Assembly: GCA_031270755.1 (NCBI GenBank)
Contig: JAISWV010000278.1
Location: 1 to 14,246, forward strand
DNA: 14,246 nucleotides
Origin: Synergistaceae bacterium
Lineage (GTDB): Bacteria > Synergistota > Synergistia > Synergistales > Aminobacteriaceae
Direction of reading: 5' to 3'
Shown here: positions 7,438-14,246 of the stretch, in pieces
Position numbering within the stretch: position 1 is the first letter of the stretch
How the letters are laid out: every line of letters starts with the position of its first letter
Notes under the pieces: generated by a model
What the model was told of the DNA's origin: nothing
Seen by the model: the letters and a program-made list of their open reading frames with translations, nothing else
Databases searched by the model: none
Translations under genes and position numbers: made by a program

Positions 7438-7443
7438 AAGGAG
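7438..7443 (+). promoter_or_regulatory. Ribosome binding site with ambiguous start for the gene at 7444
   Basis: AAGGAG directly abuts ATG 7444 with zero spacing, which is unfavourable. In-frame TTG codons at 7447 and 7453 lie 3 and 9 bases away; the one at 7453 has near-ideal spacing. Confidence 0.5.
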
Positions 7444-8142
7444 ATGTTGAGCTTGAATATCGACGTATCGCAATACTTGGAAGTTCTGCAAGATCTGCCC
7501 TACTATCCTTATAGTGTCCTCGGGGCAGTGGGCCTGGTGGTCGTTTTGTTGATCTTATTGGTATTCACGCGAAAACGTTCGTCGCCTTCCCGAGGGCGCA
7601 AGAGCCGCTCCCCCAAGGCTTCTTCCGAGACTCCCATACGGGGAAAGCCCGTGGACGGATTGTCCTCCGACGGAGATCCCATTGCCACGGATCCCTCTCC
7701 GATCCTTCCGCCCCCCCCGCCCCCGCAAAAACCCCCTGTGGACCCGGCCGTCATCGAGGCGGCGGTCAAAAATTGTCAGCAAAAATTCCAAGAAATGTAC
7801 ATCGATATGTACCTGGGATTGGGGCTGATGTCCGATTTCGAGCGGATGAGGACGGAGGTGAGTCAGCGCCTGGCGGACGGCAAGGAAACGTACCACGCGA
7901 TCTCCGAGCTCAAGATGACCCCCGAGGCCGTGGTTTTGATGCAGATGGTCAGCGTCTCCGGCAGCCTCCTGCAGAGCGGAGAACAACATATCGGCAAGGG
8001 GCTTTTGGGTATTCACGGACAGGAACTGTTCAGCGTCTACCGTTATGCCCTGACCACCATGCAGGAAAAGGGGTTCGCCACCCAGGCCGAGACTCAGAGC
8101 AAGTTCGATTTCATAGAACGCAAAATTCAGGAGTTGGGTTAG
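7444..8142 (+). CDS. Unrecognised membrane-anchored protein with proline-rich linker and helical C-terminal domain
   Basis: I do not recognise this protein. From ATG 7444 it has 232 residues; TTG 7453 is a possible real start, removing three residues. It has one hydrophobic segment near residues 23-42, with a basic stretch (R-K-R-S-S-P-S-R-G-R-K) immediately after it, indicating an N-out, C-in orientation. Residues about 43-85 are polar and low in complexity. A proline-rich linker follows near 85-100, with a run of seven prolines. Residues about 103-232 look like a compact, mostly helical domain with regularly spaced hydrophobics and no catalytic motif I can name. Such a layout (anchor, flexible spacer, cytoplasmic helical domain) suits a scaffold or a cell-envelope-associated protein, but that is only inference. 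The gene stands alone: divergent from ilvD and convergent with pgi. The codon use and frame are convincing for a real gene. Confidence 0.7.
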   Translation: MLSLNIDVSQYLEVLQDLPYYPYSVLGAVGLVVVLLILLVFTRKRSSPSRGRKSRSPKASSETPIRGKPVDGLSSDGDPIATDPSPILPPPPPPQKPPVDPAVIEAAVKNCQQKFQEMYIDMYLGLGLMSDFERMRTEVSQRLADGKETYHAISELKMTPEAVVLMQMVSVSGSLLQSGEQHIGKGLLGIHGQELFSVYRYALTTMQEKGFATQAETQSKFDFIERKIQELG

Positions 8143-8175
8143 GAGCCCGAGGCTCTTCAGTATTTAGTAAAGAGA

Positions 8176-8243
8176 GGGGGGCCCGCGCAAGCAAGCGGCA
8201 GGATTCGCCGCGCTCATGGGTCGTGTGCTGAACTAAGGCCCCC
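8176..8243. other. Structured intergenic segment between convergent genes
   Basis: This spacer between the gene ending at 8142 and pgi ending at 8303 has a local hairpin, GCGGC (8195-8199) with GCCGC (8207-8211). It also has a possible long-range stem, GGGGGCC (8177-8183) with GGCCCCC (8237-8243), that would compete with the terminator-like hairpin at 8237-8266. It may be a small repeat element or simply 3' UTR structure. Confidence 0.3.
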
Positions 8244-8285
8244 TAGGGGAGGACCCCCCAGGGGCCGACCGAATTTTCTCTTTTC
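8237..8285 (+). terminator. Terminator-like hairpin between convergent genes
   Basis: GGCCCC (8237-8242) pairs with GGGGCC (8261-8266). Inside them, after a 3-base internal loop, GGGG (8246-8249) pairs with CCCC (8254-8257) around an AGGA loop. A T-rich stretch follows on the plus strand at 8273-8285, though it begins several bases after the stem. It probably ends the rightward transcript of the gene at 7444. Confidence 0.5.
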
Positions 8286-8302
8286 CAGCTTTCCTCAGAT
8301 CG

Positions 8303-9688
8303 TCAGAGCGTCACTGTGCGCTCGTTGATTTTGGCGGAAAGGGTTCGTACTTCCTGGGCCTCGTTTTCGAAGCCGCTCCGCCCCATCAAGCCGTAGGTAT
8401 AATTTTTGCCCTGCTCCACTCCGGGCTGATCGAAGGGGTTCACCTGCATCAGGTGTCCCATCATCCCCGTAATGTACTCGTAAAACTGAATCAATCCCCC
8501 CAAGTGATACGCGTCCAGGGAGGAAATCGAAAGAGCCGCCACGGGACGCCCTGCTTTCGACAGAGCGGCGGCGGTGGCGAAGGCCTCGAAGTTGCGCAGC
8601 TCGTCCATGGATTTCCCGTAAAGATAAGAAAGCTTTTCGAAGGCTTTTTCGGGAGCCGCGGGCAAGGCGATGTCCTTTTGCCCCTGAGCCACGGTCAGAA
8701 TCGTATAGAGTTTGTCGTCCGGGCCCGACGTGTAGAGCTGGATTTGCGAGTGCTGGTCGATGGCCCCCAGCGCCCGCACCGGAGTCGATCCTTGTCCGTC
8801 TTTTCCTATGGACTCGCCCCACAGCTGGGCAAACCACTCGCAAAAGCGTTCCAGGGCGTCGGCGTAGGGCATCAGGACGTTGAGATTGCGGTTTTTCTTC
8901 ATATGGAGGTACGAAAGCCCCGCCAAGATCCAAGCGGGATTTTCCAAAATCGATCCGGCCTTCACGATGGCCTCGTCCATTGCGGCGGCTCCGGAGAGAA
9001 GGGCCTTGCAGTCGATGCCCAACGCCCATGCCGAAAGCAGCCCGACGCAGGAAAGAACGGAAAAACGGCCTCCCACGTCTTCGGGAAGAATCAAGCGTTT
9101 GCAGCCCGTCTCGTCCACGAAGGGGCGCAGAATGCCCTTTTCCTTGTCCGTAACGACGACGACGCGCTCGCGTGCCGCGGGCTCCCCCAGGGTATCCCGG
9201 AGCTTTTCCCAGAAGAACAGGAAATTCGAAGCCGTTTCCGCGGTGCTGCCGGACTTGCTGACGACGATGACGGCGGTGCTTTCCGGGTCGATCAGCTCCC
9301 ATATGGCGCGGTTGTCGGCGGGGTCCACGTTGTCGGACATGAAGAAGCGGGGACCGCCGCGCTTCGTCTTCGAAAGCTCGTTCCAATAAGGCGGCAGGAG
9401 CGCGCCGTGGAGCATCAAGTTCCCCAGAGCGGACCCTCCGATCCCCACCTGCACGATGGACTCCCGCGTGGCCAGCCAGCGCGACAGGGTTTGAACGTCG
9501 TCCATGTTTCGCTTGGGCAGATTGAGCCAGCCGAACCCCTCTTTGCCCTCCGAGGCATTTTTGCGCAACCACGCGTCGCCGTTTTTGAATTGCGGCGTCA
9601 AGTTTTCCAACTCGGAAAAGGCCACGGCGCGCTCGCCTCCCGTGAACGCCGCTCCATATGCCAAAGACAAAAGCGTTTTTTCGCTCAC
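8303..9688 (-). CDS. pgi: Glucose-6-phosphate isomerase
   Basis: It interconverts glucose 6-phosphate and fructose 6-phosphate in glycolysis and gluconeogenesis, in the cytoplasm. I chose the GTG at 9688 (461 residues) because GGGGG (9697-9701) lies 8 bases upstream; the longer frame starts with a TTG at 9730 and no visible ribosome site. The length fits the short bacterial Pgi class (about 450). Motifs: 'G-I-G-G-S-A-L-G' (82-89), the sugar-phosphate-binding 'S-K-S-G-S-T-A-E-T' (144-152), signature 'D-V-G-G-R-F-S-V-L-S', 'G-E-S-I-G-K-D-G-Q-G' with the catalytic Glu, 'G-A-I-D-Q-H-S-Q' with the catalytic His, and the C-terminal signature 'N-P-F-D-Q-P-G-V-E-Q-G-K' with the catalytic Lys. All key residues are present. 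It follows the histidine kinase by 97 bases on the same strand, with no terminator seen between them. Confidence 0.97.
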   Translation of the reverse strand: MSEKTLLSLAYGAAFTGGERAVAFSELENLTPQFKNGDAWLRKNASEGKEGFGWLNLPKRNMDDVQTLSRWLATRESIVQVGIGGSALGNLMLHGALLPPYWNELSKTKRGGPRFFMSDNVDPADNRAIWELIDPESTAVIVVSKSGSTAETASNFLFFWEKLRDTLGEPAARERVVVVTDKEKGILRPFVDETGCKRLILPEDVGGRFSVLSCVGLLSAWALGIDCKALLSGAAAMDEAIVKAGSILENPAWILAGLSYLHMKKNRNLNVLMPYADALERFCEWFAQLWGESIGKDGQGSTPVRALGAIDQHSQIQLYTSGPDDKLYTILTVAQGQKDIALPAAPEKAFEKLSYLYGKSMDELRNFEAFATAAALSKAGRPVAALSISSLDAYHLGGLIQFYEYITGMMGHLMQVNPFDQPGVEQGKNYTYGLMGRSGFENEAQEVRTLSAKINERTVTL

Positions 9689-9696
9689 TCGTAAAA

Positions 9697-9701
9697 CCCC
9701 C
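9697..9701 (-). promoter_or_regulatory. Ribosome binding site deciding the pgi start
   Basis: GGGGG on the minus strand lies 8 bases before GTG 9688, in the purine run AAGGGGG. Confidence 0.6.
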
Positions 9702-9711
9702 TTAATTAAAG

Positions 9712-9732
9712 ATCTCAAATCAAATCTCAAAT
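9712..9732. repeat. Short direct repeat upstream of pgi
   Basis: ATCTCAAAT occurs twice (9712-9720 and 9724-9732) separated by CAA, in the AT-rich spacer between the kinase gene and pgi. It could be a regulatory site or chance in AT-rich sequence; I see no clear promoter beside it. Confidence 0.3.
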
Positions 9733-9785
9733 TTTATCCGAACAAGGCGGTCGTCGCTTTTTTGCTTTTTTACTTTTCACTTTTT

Positions 9786-12281
9786 CTAGTGCACCGCGAG
9801 AAGATTCCGCACTTCGTCGATGTCGATTGGTTTGGCGAGGTGCCCGTCCATCCCCGCTTCCAACGCCTTTTCGACGTCTTCTTTGTAAGCGTTCGCCGTG
9901 AGCGCTATGATGATCACCTTTCGTCCGTCCGGGTGCGTCAGGCTTCGAATGCGCCGCGCCGTCTCGTAACCGTCTATTCCGGGCATCTGAATATCCATGA
10001 GCACCATGTCATAATGATTTTCCGGCGATTGTTCGAATATGGACAACGCTTTTTCGCCGTTTTCCGCCTCGTCGATAGCGACGTTCGTGTCCTCCAACAG
10101 GTCTTTGACGATCAAACGGTTGATTTCCACGTCGTCGGTCAGGAGAATTCTCTTTCCGGAAAAATCCAGGACCCGCGTCTCGGAATCGCCCGGAGCTTTC
10201 CCCGCTTCCTCCTTTTGCTCCTTCTGCTCCTCCCGCTTTTCTTCGCTCATGTTTTCCAGCAGGTCCCGAACGGAAGAAGGAAACAACGGTTTCGTCAAAA
10301 AACGATGAACCCCGACTCCGTTTGCGTCCCGTTCAATTTTATTCCATTTCAAAAACGACGCCACGATAACGACAATATTTTTGTCTATCTTCGAGGGAAG
10401 CGAGCGGATGGCCTCGAGCACACCCTCGCCCGGCAGGTCGTAATCCAAGAAGAGAACGCTGTGGGGGGTCCCCTTCTGAATCGCGGCACTGGCAAGCAAT
10501 ATTGCCTGCGGAACGTCGGAGGCGGTGTCCGCGTGAATTCCGTATTGGCCGACGATGGCTTCGAAGTGCTCCCGCGAATCGCCGTCCGCGTCCACGATCA
10601 GCGCCCGCATCTTCGGAACCGGCATGTCCCAAGCGCCGTCCTCCTGCCGCGGATCGCGCTCGATTTCCACGTCGAAAATAAAAGCGGACCCTTTGCCGGG
10701 CTCTGACGTCACCTCTATATGACCGTTCATATGCTCGACGATCTTCTGGGAGATGGCGAGTCCGAGCCCCGTTCCGCCATAACGCCTGGAAATGCTGGCA
10801 TCGGCCTGTTGAAAAGCGCTGAAGAGCCGCTCCATCTGCTCCGGGGTCATCCCAATCCCCGTGTCGGAGACGGAAAAGCGAAGCCTGCTGCGATTTCCCC
10901 GGCGTTCTGCCTCGCCGACGGTCAACACAATCTTTCCTTTTTCCGGCGTAAACTTCACCGCGTTGCTGAATAGATTGGTCACCACCTGCGAAAGGCGCAT
11001 TTCATCTCCAATATAGCGCAGAGCGGTTCCTTTTTCTATCACGATTCGCAGAGTTTGGTTCTTTTGATCTACTTTCTCCTCGATGATATTGCAAACCTTC
11101 ATCAGCATTTTTTCCATGTCGAAAGGCACGGCGCTGAGTTCGAGTTTTCCGGCCTCGATTTTGGACATGTCGAGTACGTCGTTGATCAGGTTCAACAAGT
11201 GCCCCGCCGAGGTTTCGATCGTAGAAAGACAAAACCGCAGCTTCTCTTTGTCGTCCGTTCCGCTGGCGATATGAGTCATGCCGATGATGGCGTTCATCGG
11301 AGTACGCATCTCGTGGCTCATTCGAGACAAAAAGTCGCTTTTCACGCGCGTCGCTTTCACGGCCGCGTCTTTGACGGCAACCAGGGAATCGGTCATCTCC
11401 TTTGCGAGAATGGCGGAAACGACCAAAACCCCGCTGGCCGTCATGACCGATATCTCCTCTTGGCTGTACAGTCTTTCTTTATGGCTCGGCATAGCCATAA
11501 ACCCCCAGAAATTGCCCTTGATCATGAGAGGGATTGCCGTAAACGCCTGAACGTCTTGGGGGAAGGGCCCCTCCCAATACGTCATATGGTCGACGCAAAC
11601 GTGCTCGCCGGCGGCCAGCCTGTCGAGCCATTCCGCAGGCCAGTCTTTCTTGACCATAAATGGGAAGCTCTCGTCGTCCATCGGCCAGTAGAACAGGCGT
11701 TTGAACCGTCTTTCTTCGTCTTCCGCCTGCCATAAAGACAAAATCGCGCAATCGAAGGCCTCGCACAGGTCTTTCAAAGAGTCGACCACGGCTTCGGTGT
11801 ACCCGACGCCGCCGATCGACAGCAGGTTTTCCCCGATCTTATGGATCAGTCTGATGTACGAACTGTTCCGGTGATAAAGATCTTCCAAGGATTTCCAACG
11901 GTCGTCCAATTGCTGGATCATCATGTTGAAAGCGTCGGCAAAATCTCCCATGAAATTCACACGCTGACTGTAGTCCCCTTTGGCGACCTGTTGGGTCTGC
12001 CAGGTCAAGTGGCTCAGGGAAGCATGCAACGATTTCAGCGGAGACGCCATTTCGTTTTGCCGCGAGGGAAGGGGCCCGCTCAGGGCCCCTTTCGACAACG
12101 CTTTCGCCACCGAAGCGGTTTCCATCGCGCACTCGCAAAAAAACTGCAGTCCCTTTCCAAATCGCTGCAGGTCGCTGGGAATCCGGCTTAAATCCAATTG
12201 AGCTTTGGAAGGAGCATACATTACATCGCGCAGGTACTTGAACAGGTAATCATCAAGAGCCTGGAGGCGTTCATCCTCCAC
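9786..12281 (-). CDS. Soluble hybrid sensor histidine kinase (HAMP-like, GAF-like, HisKA, HATPase, two receivers)
   Basis: This 831-residue hybrid kinase has no signal peptide or transmembrane segment. The start is GTG 12281, with AAGGAGG 7 bases upstream. Domains: an N-terminal helical region (1-80), a HAMP-like segment (about 82-130), a GAF-like sensor domain (about 145-295), and HisKA with phospho-acceptor His323 in '[10 protein letters not shown]'. The ATPase domain has N box 'N-L-F-S-N-A-V-K' (Asn440), 'D-T-G-I-G-M' (473-478) and 'G-G-T-G-L-G-L-A' (502-509). Receiver 1 (about 558-677) has phospho-Asp613 and Lys664 but an altered acidic pair (D-A-D) and Val in place of the usual Thr/Ser. 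Receiver 2 (about 709-829) is canonical (D716-D717, D763, T795, K817). A charged linker (E/K/Q-rich, 679-697) joins the receivers. No Hpt domain or DNA-binding output is present, so a separate partner is needed. The V4R gene lies 33 bases upstream and probably supplies the input. Confidence 0.93.
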   Translation of the reverse strand: MEDERLQALDDYLFKYLRDVMYAPSKAQLDLSRIPSDLQRFGKGLQFFCECAMETASVAKALSKGALSGPLPSRQNEMASPLKSLHASLSHLTWQTQQVAKGDYSQRVNFMGDFADAFNMMIQQLDDRWKSLEDLYHRNSSYIRLIHKIGENLLSIGGVGYTEAVVDSLKDLCEAFDCAILSLWQAEDEERRFKRLFYWPMDDESFPFMVKKDWPAEWLDRLAAGEHVCVDHMTYWEGPFPQDVQAFTAIPLMIKGNFWGFMAMPSHKERLYSQEEISVMTASGVLVVSAILAKEMTDSLVAVKDAAVKATRVKSDFLSRMSHEMRTPMNAIIGMTHIASGTDDKEKLRFCLSTIETSAGHLLNLINDVLDMSKIEAGKLELSAVPFDMEKMLMKVCNIIEEKVDQKNQTLRIVIEKGTALRYIGDEMRLSQVVTNLFSNAVKFTPEKGKIVLTVGEAERRGNRSRLRFSVSDTGIGMTPEQMERLFSAFQQADASISRRYGGTGLGLAISQKIVEHMNGHIEVTSEPGKGSAFIFDVEIERDPRQEDGAWDMPVPKMRALIVDADGDSREHFEAIVGQYGIHADTASDVPQAILLASAAIQKGTPHSVLFLDYDLPGEGVLEAIRSLPSKIDKNIVVIVASFLKWNKIERDANGVGVHRFLTKPLFPSSVRDLLENMSEEKREEQKEQKEEAGKAPGDSETRVLDFSGKRILLTDDVEINRLIVKDLLEDTNVAIDEAENGEKALSIFEQSPENHYDMVLMDIQMPGIDGYETARRIRSLTHPDGRKVIIIALTANAYKEDVEKALEAGMDGHLAKPIDIDEVRNLLAVH

Positions 12282-12314
12282 GACGCATCCTCCTTCCTCA
12301 TTTTCAGCTACAAG

Positions 12315-12848
12315 TTACAGAACGGCTCCCTGGAATCTGCAGACTCGGTCTCCATTCGCCCAGCAATCCACTTCTCGGACATCGTACTTTTTGCCGGTGT
12401 AAGCCTCTAAAATTCCGGCGATGAAACCCTCGTCGTAATAGCAAACCGTTTCATTGGTTACCGGAAGGCCGCTGCAGTCGAGGTCTTGTCCCACGGTCAG
12501 CACGATATTTCCGGTATCGACGTCGAATGCCTCCATGCGTAAAATGCCGATTTTGAGCTCTTGCAAGGTTTTCTGCAAACTTGCGACGAAGGCGCTGAAA
12601 TCCAGCGTCAGGTCCAGCACGTTTTTGGCAAATTCCGTCCCCGCCAAAAAACCGGCGTTCCGAAAATGCTCGTTGGCCCGCTCCTCTCCATAGGCTTTGC
12701 TCAGTTCATCCAACATCGTGTACTGCATAAGGCGGTACACCAACACCGGCATCTCTTCGCCGAGATCGCCGCGGCCTTCCTTGATGTCTCCAAGGTTTTC
12801 CCAGGAAAACGAACTGTGTCCCATACTCTCGGCAAATACATTCTCCAT
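12315..12848 (-). CDS. V4R (4-vinyl reductase) domain sensor protein
   Basis: This 177-residue cytoplasmic protein is a single-domain V4R member. These are small-molecule-binding or metal/redox-sensing modules related to the 4-vinyl reductase domain. Its start is ATG 12848; an AGGAGG lies at 12861-12866, an unusually long 12 bases away. Visible features are 'G-D-I-x-x-G-R-x-x-L-G-E-x-M-P-V-L-V-Y-R-L' (20-40), 'A-G-F-L-A-G' (65-70), 'D-L-D-C-S-G-L-P' (122-129), 'V-C-Y-Y-D-E-G-F-I-A-G-I' (135-146), and the C-terminal V4R hallmark 'E-V-D-C-W-A-N-G-D-R-V-C-R-F' (159-172). Cysteines at 125, 136, 162 and 170 are candidate ligand-binding residues. It is followed after 33 bases by the hybrid kinase, which lacks a membrane sensor, so the two probably form one signalling unit. 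The ligand is unknown. Confidence 0.85.
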   Translation of the reverse strand: MENVFAESMGHSSFSWENLGDIKEGRGDLGEEMPVLVYRLMQYTMLDELSKAYGEERANEHFRNAGFLAGTEFAKNVLDLTLDFSAFVASLQKTLQELKIGILRMEAFDVDTGNIVLTVGQDLDCSGLPVTNETVCYYDEGFIAGILEAYTGKKYDVREVDCWANGDRVCRFQGAVL

Positions 12849-12860
12849 AACTGATCGAAG

Positions 12861-12866
12861 CCTCCT
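12861..12866 (-). promoter_or_regulatory. Ribosome binding site with long spacing, V4R gene
   Basis: A perfect AGGAGG on the minus strand lies 12 bases before ATG 12848. No better in-frame start lies nearer, so the long spacing may lower translation. Confidence 0.5.
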
Positions 12867-13000
12867 CGATTTTTTCGTCTCTGCCGGTAAACCCACAATG
12901 CAAAAGAGCCGCCTTGCATTCGCGGCTTTATGGGGATACACTAAAGGGCGTTATTCCAACACCGCAAATGATATCACAATTATAGAGGGGTTGATGCTCA

Positions 13001-13489
13001 ATGGGCACAGCAGTTGCAGGAGCCATTCCGGACCTGGAGATTCGCCTGGCTCCGATCGTCGAAAAATACCGAGGCAAGGAGGGAGCCGCCATTCCGTTGC
13101 TGGCGGACGTGCAGAGGGAGGTGGGTTACGTCGCCGAGGAGGCCGTGAACTACGTAGGGTCGCAGCTTGCGATTCCCGCGGCGGAGCTTTTCGGGGTCGC
13201 CACGTTTTACGCGATGTTTCGCTTCCAGCCCCAGGGCAAGCACGTCGTCCGCCTGTGCCGGGGGACGGCCTGCCATGTCCAGGGCTCCGGGCGCGTGGCG
13301 GAGCAGATTCAAAGAACCTTGGGCATCGAGGACGGAGAGACGACGGAGGACCTGATGTTCACTCTGCAGTACGTGGCGTGTTTGGGCTGTTGCAGTCTGG
13401 CCCCGGTGATGCTGATCGGCACCGAGGTCCACGGTCGTCTGACGCCCGAAAAGGCGGTGGCGGTTTTGGAAGAGCTCCGCAAGAAATAG
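13001..13489 (+). CDS. nuoE: NuoE/HydC-type [2Fe-2S] subunit of an NADH-linked oxidoreductase or hydrogenase
   Basis: This 162-residue thioredoxin-like ferredoxin carries one [2Fe-2S] cluster and pairs with the NuoF/HydB flavin subunit. An N-terminal helical region (about 12-75) with 'L-L-A-D-V-Q-R-E-V-G-Y' and 'G-V-A-T-F-Y-A-M-F' is typical of the family. The cluster ligands fit C86-x4-C91 ('L-C-R-G-T-A-C-H-V') and C127-x3-C131 ('C-L-G-C-C-S-L-A-P'). C130 is an extra cysteine where Ala or another small residue is common. GAGGGG lies 10 bases before ATG 13001. A NuoF-like gene follows after a 101-base spacer that contains a repeat element. With only these two genes and no other complex I subunits visible, an electron-bifurcating or NADP-reducing [FeFe] hydrogenase (HydABC or Hnd type) or a formate dehydrogenase is more likely than full complex I; the window ends before this can be decided. 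Confidence 0.93.
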   Translation: MGTAVAGAIPDLEIRLAPIVEKYRGKEGAAIPLLADVQREVGYVAEEAVNYVGSQLAIPAAELFGVATFYAMFRFQPQGKHVVRLCRGTACHVQGSGRVAEQIQRTLGIEDGETTEDLMFTLQYVACLGCCSLAPVMLIGTEVHGRLTPEKAVAVLEELRKK

Positions 13490-13499
13490 TCCTCCACAT

Positions 13500-13551
13500 C
13501 ATAATGGGGTCAGGGGACGAGTCCCCTGCGGGGTGCGGGGCGGAGCCCCGT
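13500..13551 (+). repeat. Double-hairpin intergenic repeat, copy B (nuoE-nuoF spacer)
   Basis: This copy matches the minus-strand copy A at 5338-5389 in about 46 of 52 positions by eye. The first hairpin is CAGGGGAC (13511-13518) with GTCCCCTG (13521-13528). The second is CGGGGC-N3-GCCCCG (13536-13550). It begins 10 bases after the nuoE stop codon and ends 39 bases before the nuoF start. Orientation relative to the flanking genes is the same as for copy A. Confidence 0.75.
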
Positions 13552-13560
13552 GGTTTTTTT
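13536..13560 (+). terminator. Intra-operon intrinsic terminator formed by repeat copy B
   Basis: The 6-base GC stem CGGGGC/GCCCCG with a GGA loop is followed by TGG and then seven T (13554-13560), the shape of an intrinsic terminator. It lies between two genes expected to be co-transcribed, so it probably attenuates rather than ends the transcript. Confidence 0.6.
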
Positions 13561-13590
13561 GCTTGAGTCATTATATTCGGGGGTGTCGCA

Positions 13591-14246
13591 TTGAACAAGA
13601 CGACGGTAACGATTGGGCTGGCGAGCTGCGGGATCGCCTCTGGCGGGCTTCCTGTGGCCGAGGAACTGGAAAAGCTCTTGGCCGGCCGCGAGAACGTGGA
13701 GCTCAAAAAAGTAGGATGTATTGGCTATTGTTACATGGAGCCCTTGGTGAGCGTTATACGCGAGGGGAAAAGCTACACTTACGGCAAGGTGAACACGGAC
13801 GTCCTGCACCGCATCATCGACGAGCACGTGGATAAAAACAGCGTGGTGAAAGAGCATTTGATTTTGACGGACGGAGTGGAGAACGAGGCCGAAAAAGGCA
13901 GCGAAAACCCGCGCGGAGACAAACAGGTGCGCATCGTCCTGCGCAACAGCGGGCTCATCGACCCCAAGAAGATCGACGAATACATCGCCCGGGAGGGCTA
14001 TCAGGGACTCTCCAAGGCGGTGAAGGAGATGACCCGGGACGACGTCATCAAAGAAGTTCTGGACAGCGGGCTTCGAGGCAGAGGAGGAGCGGGTTTCCCC
14101 ACGGGAATGAAGTGGCGTTTCGCCCGAGACGCCAAGACCGGCCAGCCCAACGCCTCCAACCCCAGCGGCGTCGACAAGTACATGGTCTGCAACGCGGACG
14201 AGGGGGACCCCGGCGCGTTCATGGACCGCTCCGTCCTGGAGAGCGA
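13591..14246 (+). CDS. nuoF: NuoF/HydB-type NAD(P)H-binding flavoprotein subunit, N-terminal part (cut by window edge)
   Basis: The frame is open for 218 codons to the right edge, so the C-terminal part is missing. The start is a TTG at 13591 with GGGGG 7 bases upstream (13579-13583); an in-frame stop at 13564-13566 excludes a longer start, and no better codon exists in between. Residues about 1-85 form a thioredoxin-like [2Fe-2S] domain, with Cys13 ('A-S-C-G-I-A-S-G') and Cys43 and Cys47 ('[13 protein letters not shown]'). From about residue 105 the FMN/NADH-binding domain begins: '[17 protein letters not shown]' near 160-176, and '[14 protein letters not shown]' near 201-214. The extra N-terminal domain is typical of HydB/HndC of hydrogenases and of NADH-dependent formate dehydrogenases, rather than of the plain NuoF of complex I. 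The fourth cluster ligand of this N-terminal domain is not obvious. Confidence 0.93.
   Translation, partial: MNKTTVTIGLASCGIASGGLPVAEELEKLLAGRENVELKKVGCIGYCYMEPLVSVIREGKSYTYGKVNTDVLHRIIDEHVDKNSVVKEHLILTDGVENEAEKGSENPRGDKQVRIVLRNSGLIDPKKIDEYIAREGYQGLSKAVKEMTRDDVIKEVLDSGLRGRGGAGFPTGMKWRFARDAKTGQPNASNPSGVDKYMVCNADEGDPGAFMDRSVLES

Larger units (their letters stand above)
7117..7443. other. 327-base divergent intergenic region between ilvD and the gene at 7444
   Basis: No gene is seen here. The left part (7117-7253) is the AT-rich ilvD leader and contains an imperfect inverted repeat and several AATCT words. The middle (7260-7287) holds the ilvD promoter. The region 7316-7368 is an almost pure purine tract on the plus strand, with only three C interruptions. 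The right end holds weak promoter-like hexamers for the rightward gene: TATACT at 7401-7406, which would place a start site near 7413, and TTGACC at 7411 with TATAAG at 7435, which lies too close to the start codon to work with the ribosome site. I found no T-box or other recognisable riboswitch. Confidence 0.5.

Noticed and set aside
7411..7440. TTGACC-N18-TATAAG as the promoter of the gene at 7444
   Set aside because: Transcription would start at about 7447, removing the ribosome site and the ATG, so it is unlikely to be the main promoter.
8453..9694. A 413-codon plus-strand open frame opposite pgi
   Set aside because: It lies wholly within pgi, which has all catalytic motifs; the antisense product shows no domain.
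12697..13566. A 289-codon plus-strand open frame across the V4R and nuoE starts
   Set aside because: It spans an antisense region, an intergenic region and an alternative frame of nuoE; no coherent protein results.

Overview
The window most likely comes from a member of the Synergistota (Synergistetes). The main clue is the C-terminus of the secreted protein at 823-2421. It ends in a Gly-Gly-Cys motif, a short hydrophobic stretch and an Arg cluster, the layout of the Synergist-type C-terminal sorting signal. A complete TRAP transporter, an anaerobe-type NuoE/NuoF (hydrogenase diaphorase) pair and a V4R sensor protein with a soluble hybrid histidine kinase fit an anaerobic, amino-acid- or organic-acid-fermenting lifestyle. 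Coding DNA is GC-rich; the intergenic stretches are distinctly AT-rich or are GC-rich hairpins. I see no rRNA, tRNA, CRISPR array, transposase or phage gene.

Layout. (1) 1-622 (-): N-terminal part of an AraC/PchR-like regulator, cut by the window edge. It is divergent from (2) 823-2421 (+), a secreted DUF4198-type protein; their shared 200-base spacer carries a perfect 6-base inverted repeat. (3) A bidirectional terminator near 2442-2485 separates this from a leftward cluster, 7116 down to 2512: ilvD, dctP, dctQ, dctM. It is driven by a very good sigma-70-type promoter at 7260-7287. (4) 7444-8142 (+): an unrecognised membrane-anchored protein with a proline-rich linker, convergent with (5) a leftward group at 12848-8303: V4R sensor protein, hybrid histidine kinase, then pgi. 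(6) 13001 to the right edge (+): nuoE-like and nuoF-like genes, the start of an NADH-linked hydrogenase or dehydrogenase operon whose catalytic subunit should lie beyond the edge.

How parts may work together. The AraC-type regulator probably controls the divergent DUF4198 gene. The TRAP genes form a complete tripartite importer for a carboxylate, co-transcribed with a dihydroxy-acid dehydratase. The V4R protein probably supplies the sensory input to the membrane-free hybrid kinase encoded 33 bases downstream. The NuoE/NuoF pair would carry electrons between NAD(P)H and iron-sulfur clusters.

The most noteworthy non-coding feature is a roughly 52-base double-hairpin element present twice (5338-5389 on the minus strand and 13500-13551 on the plus strand). 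The copies match at about 46 of 52 positions by eye. Each begins only 5-10 bases after a stop codon, in the same orientation relative to transcription, and lies between two co-directional genes. Its second hairpin, followed by a T run, looks like an intrinsic terminator inside an operon. No clearly novel defence or mobile system is present.
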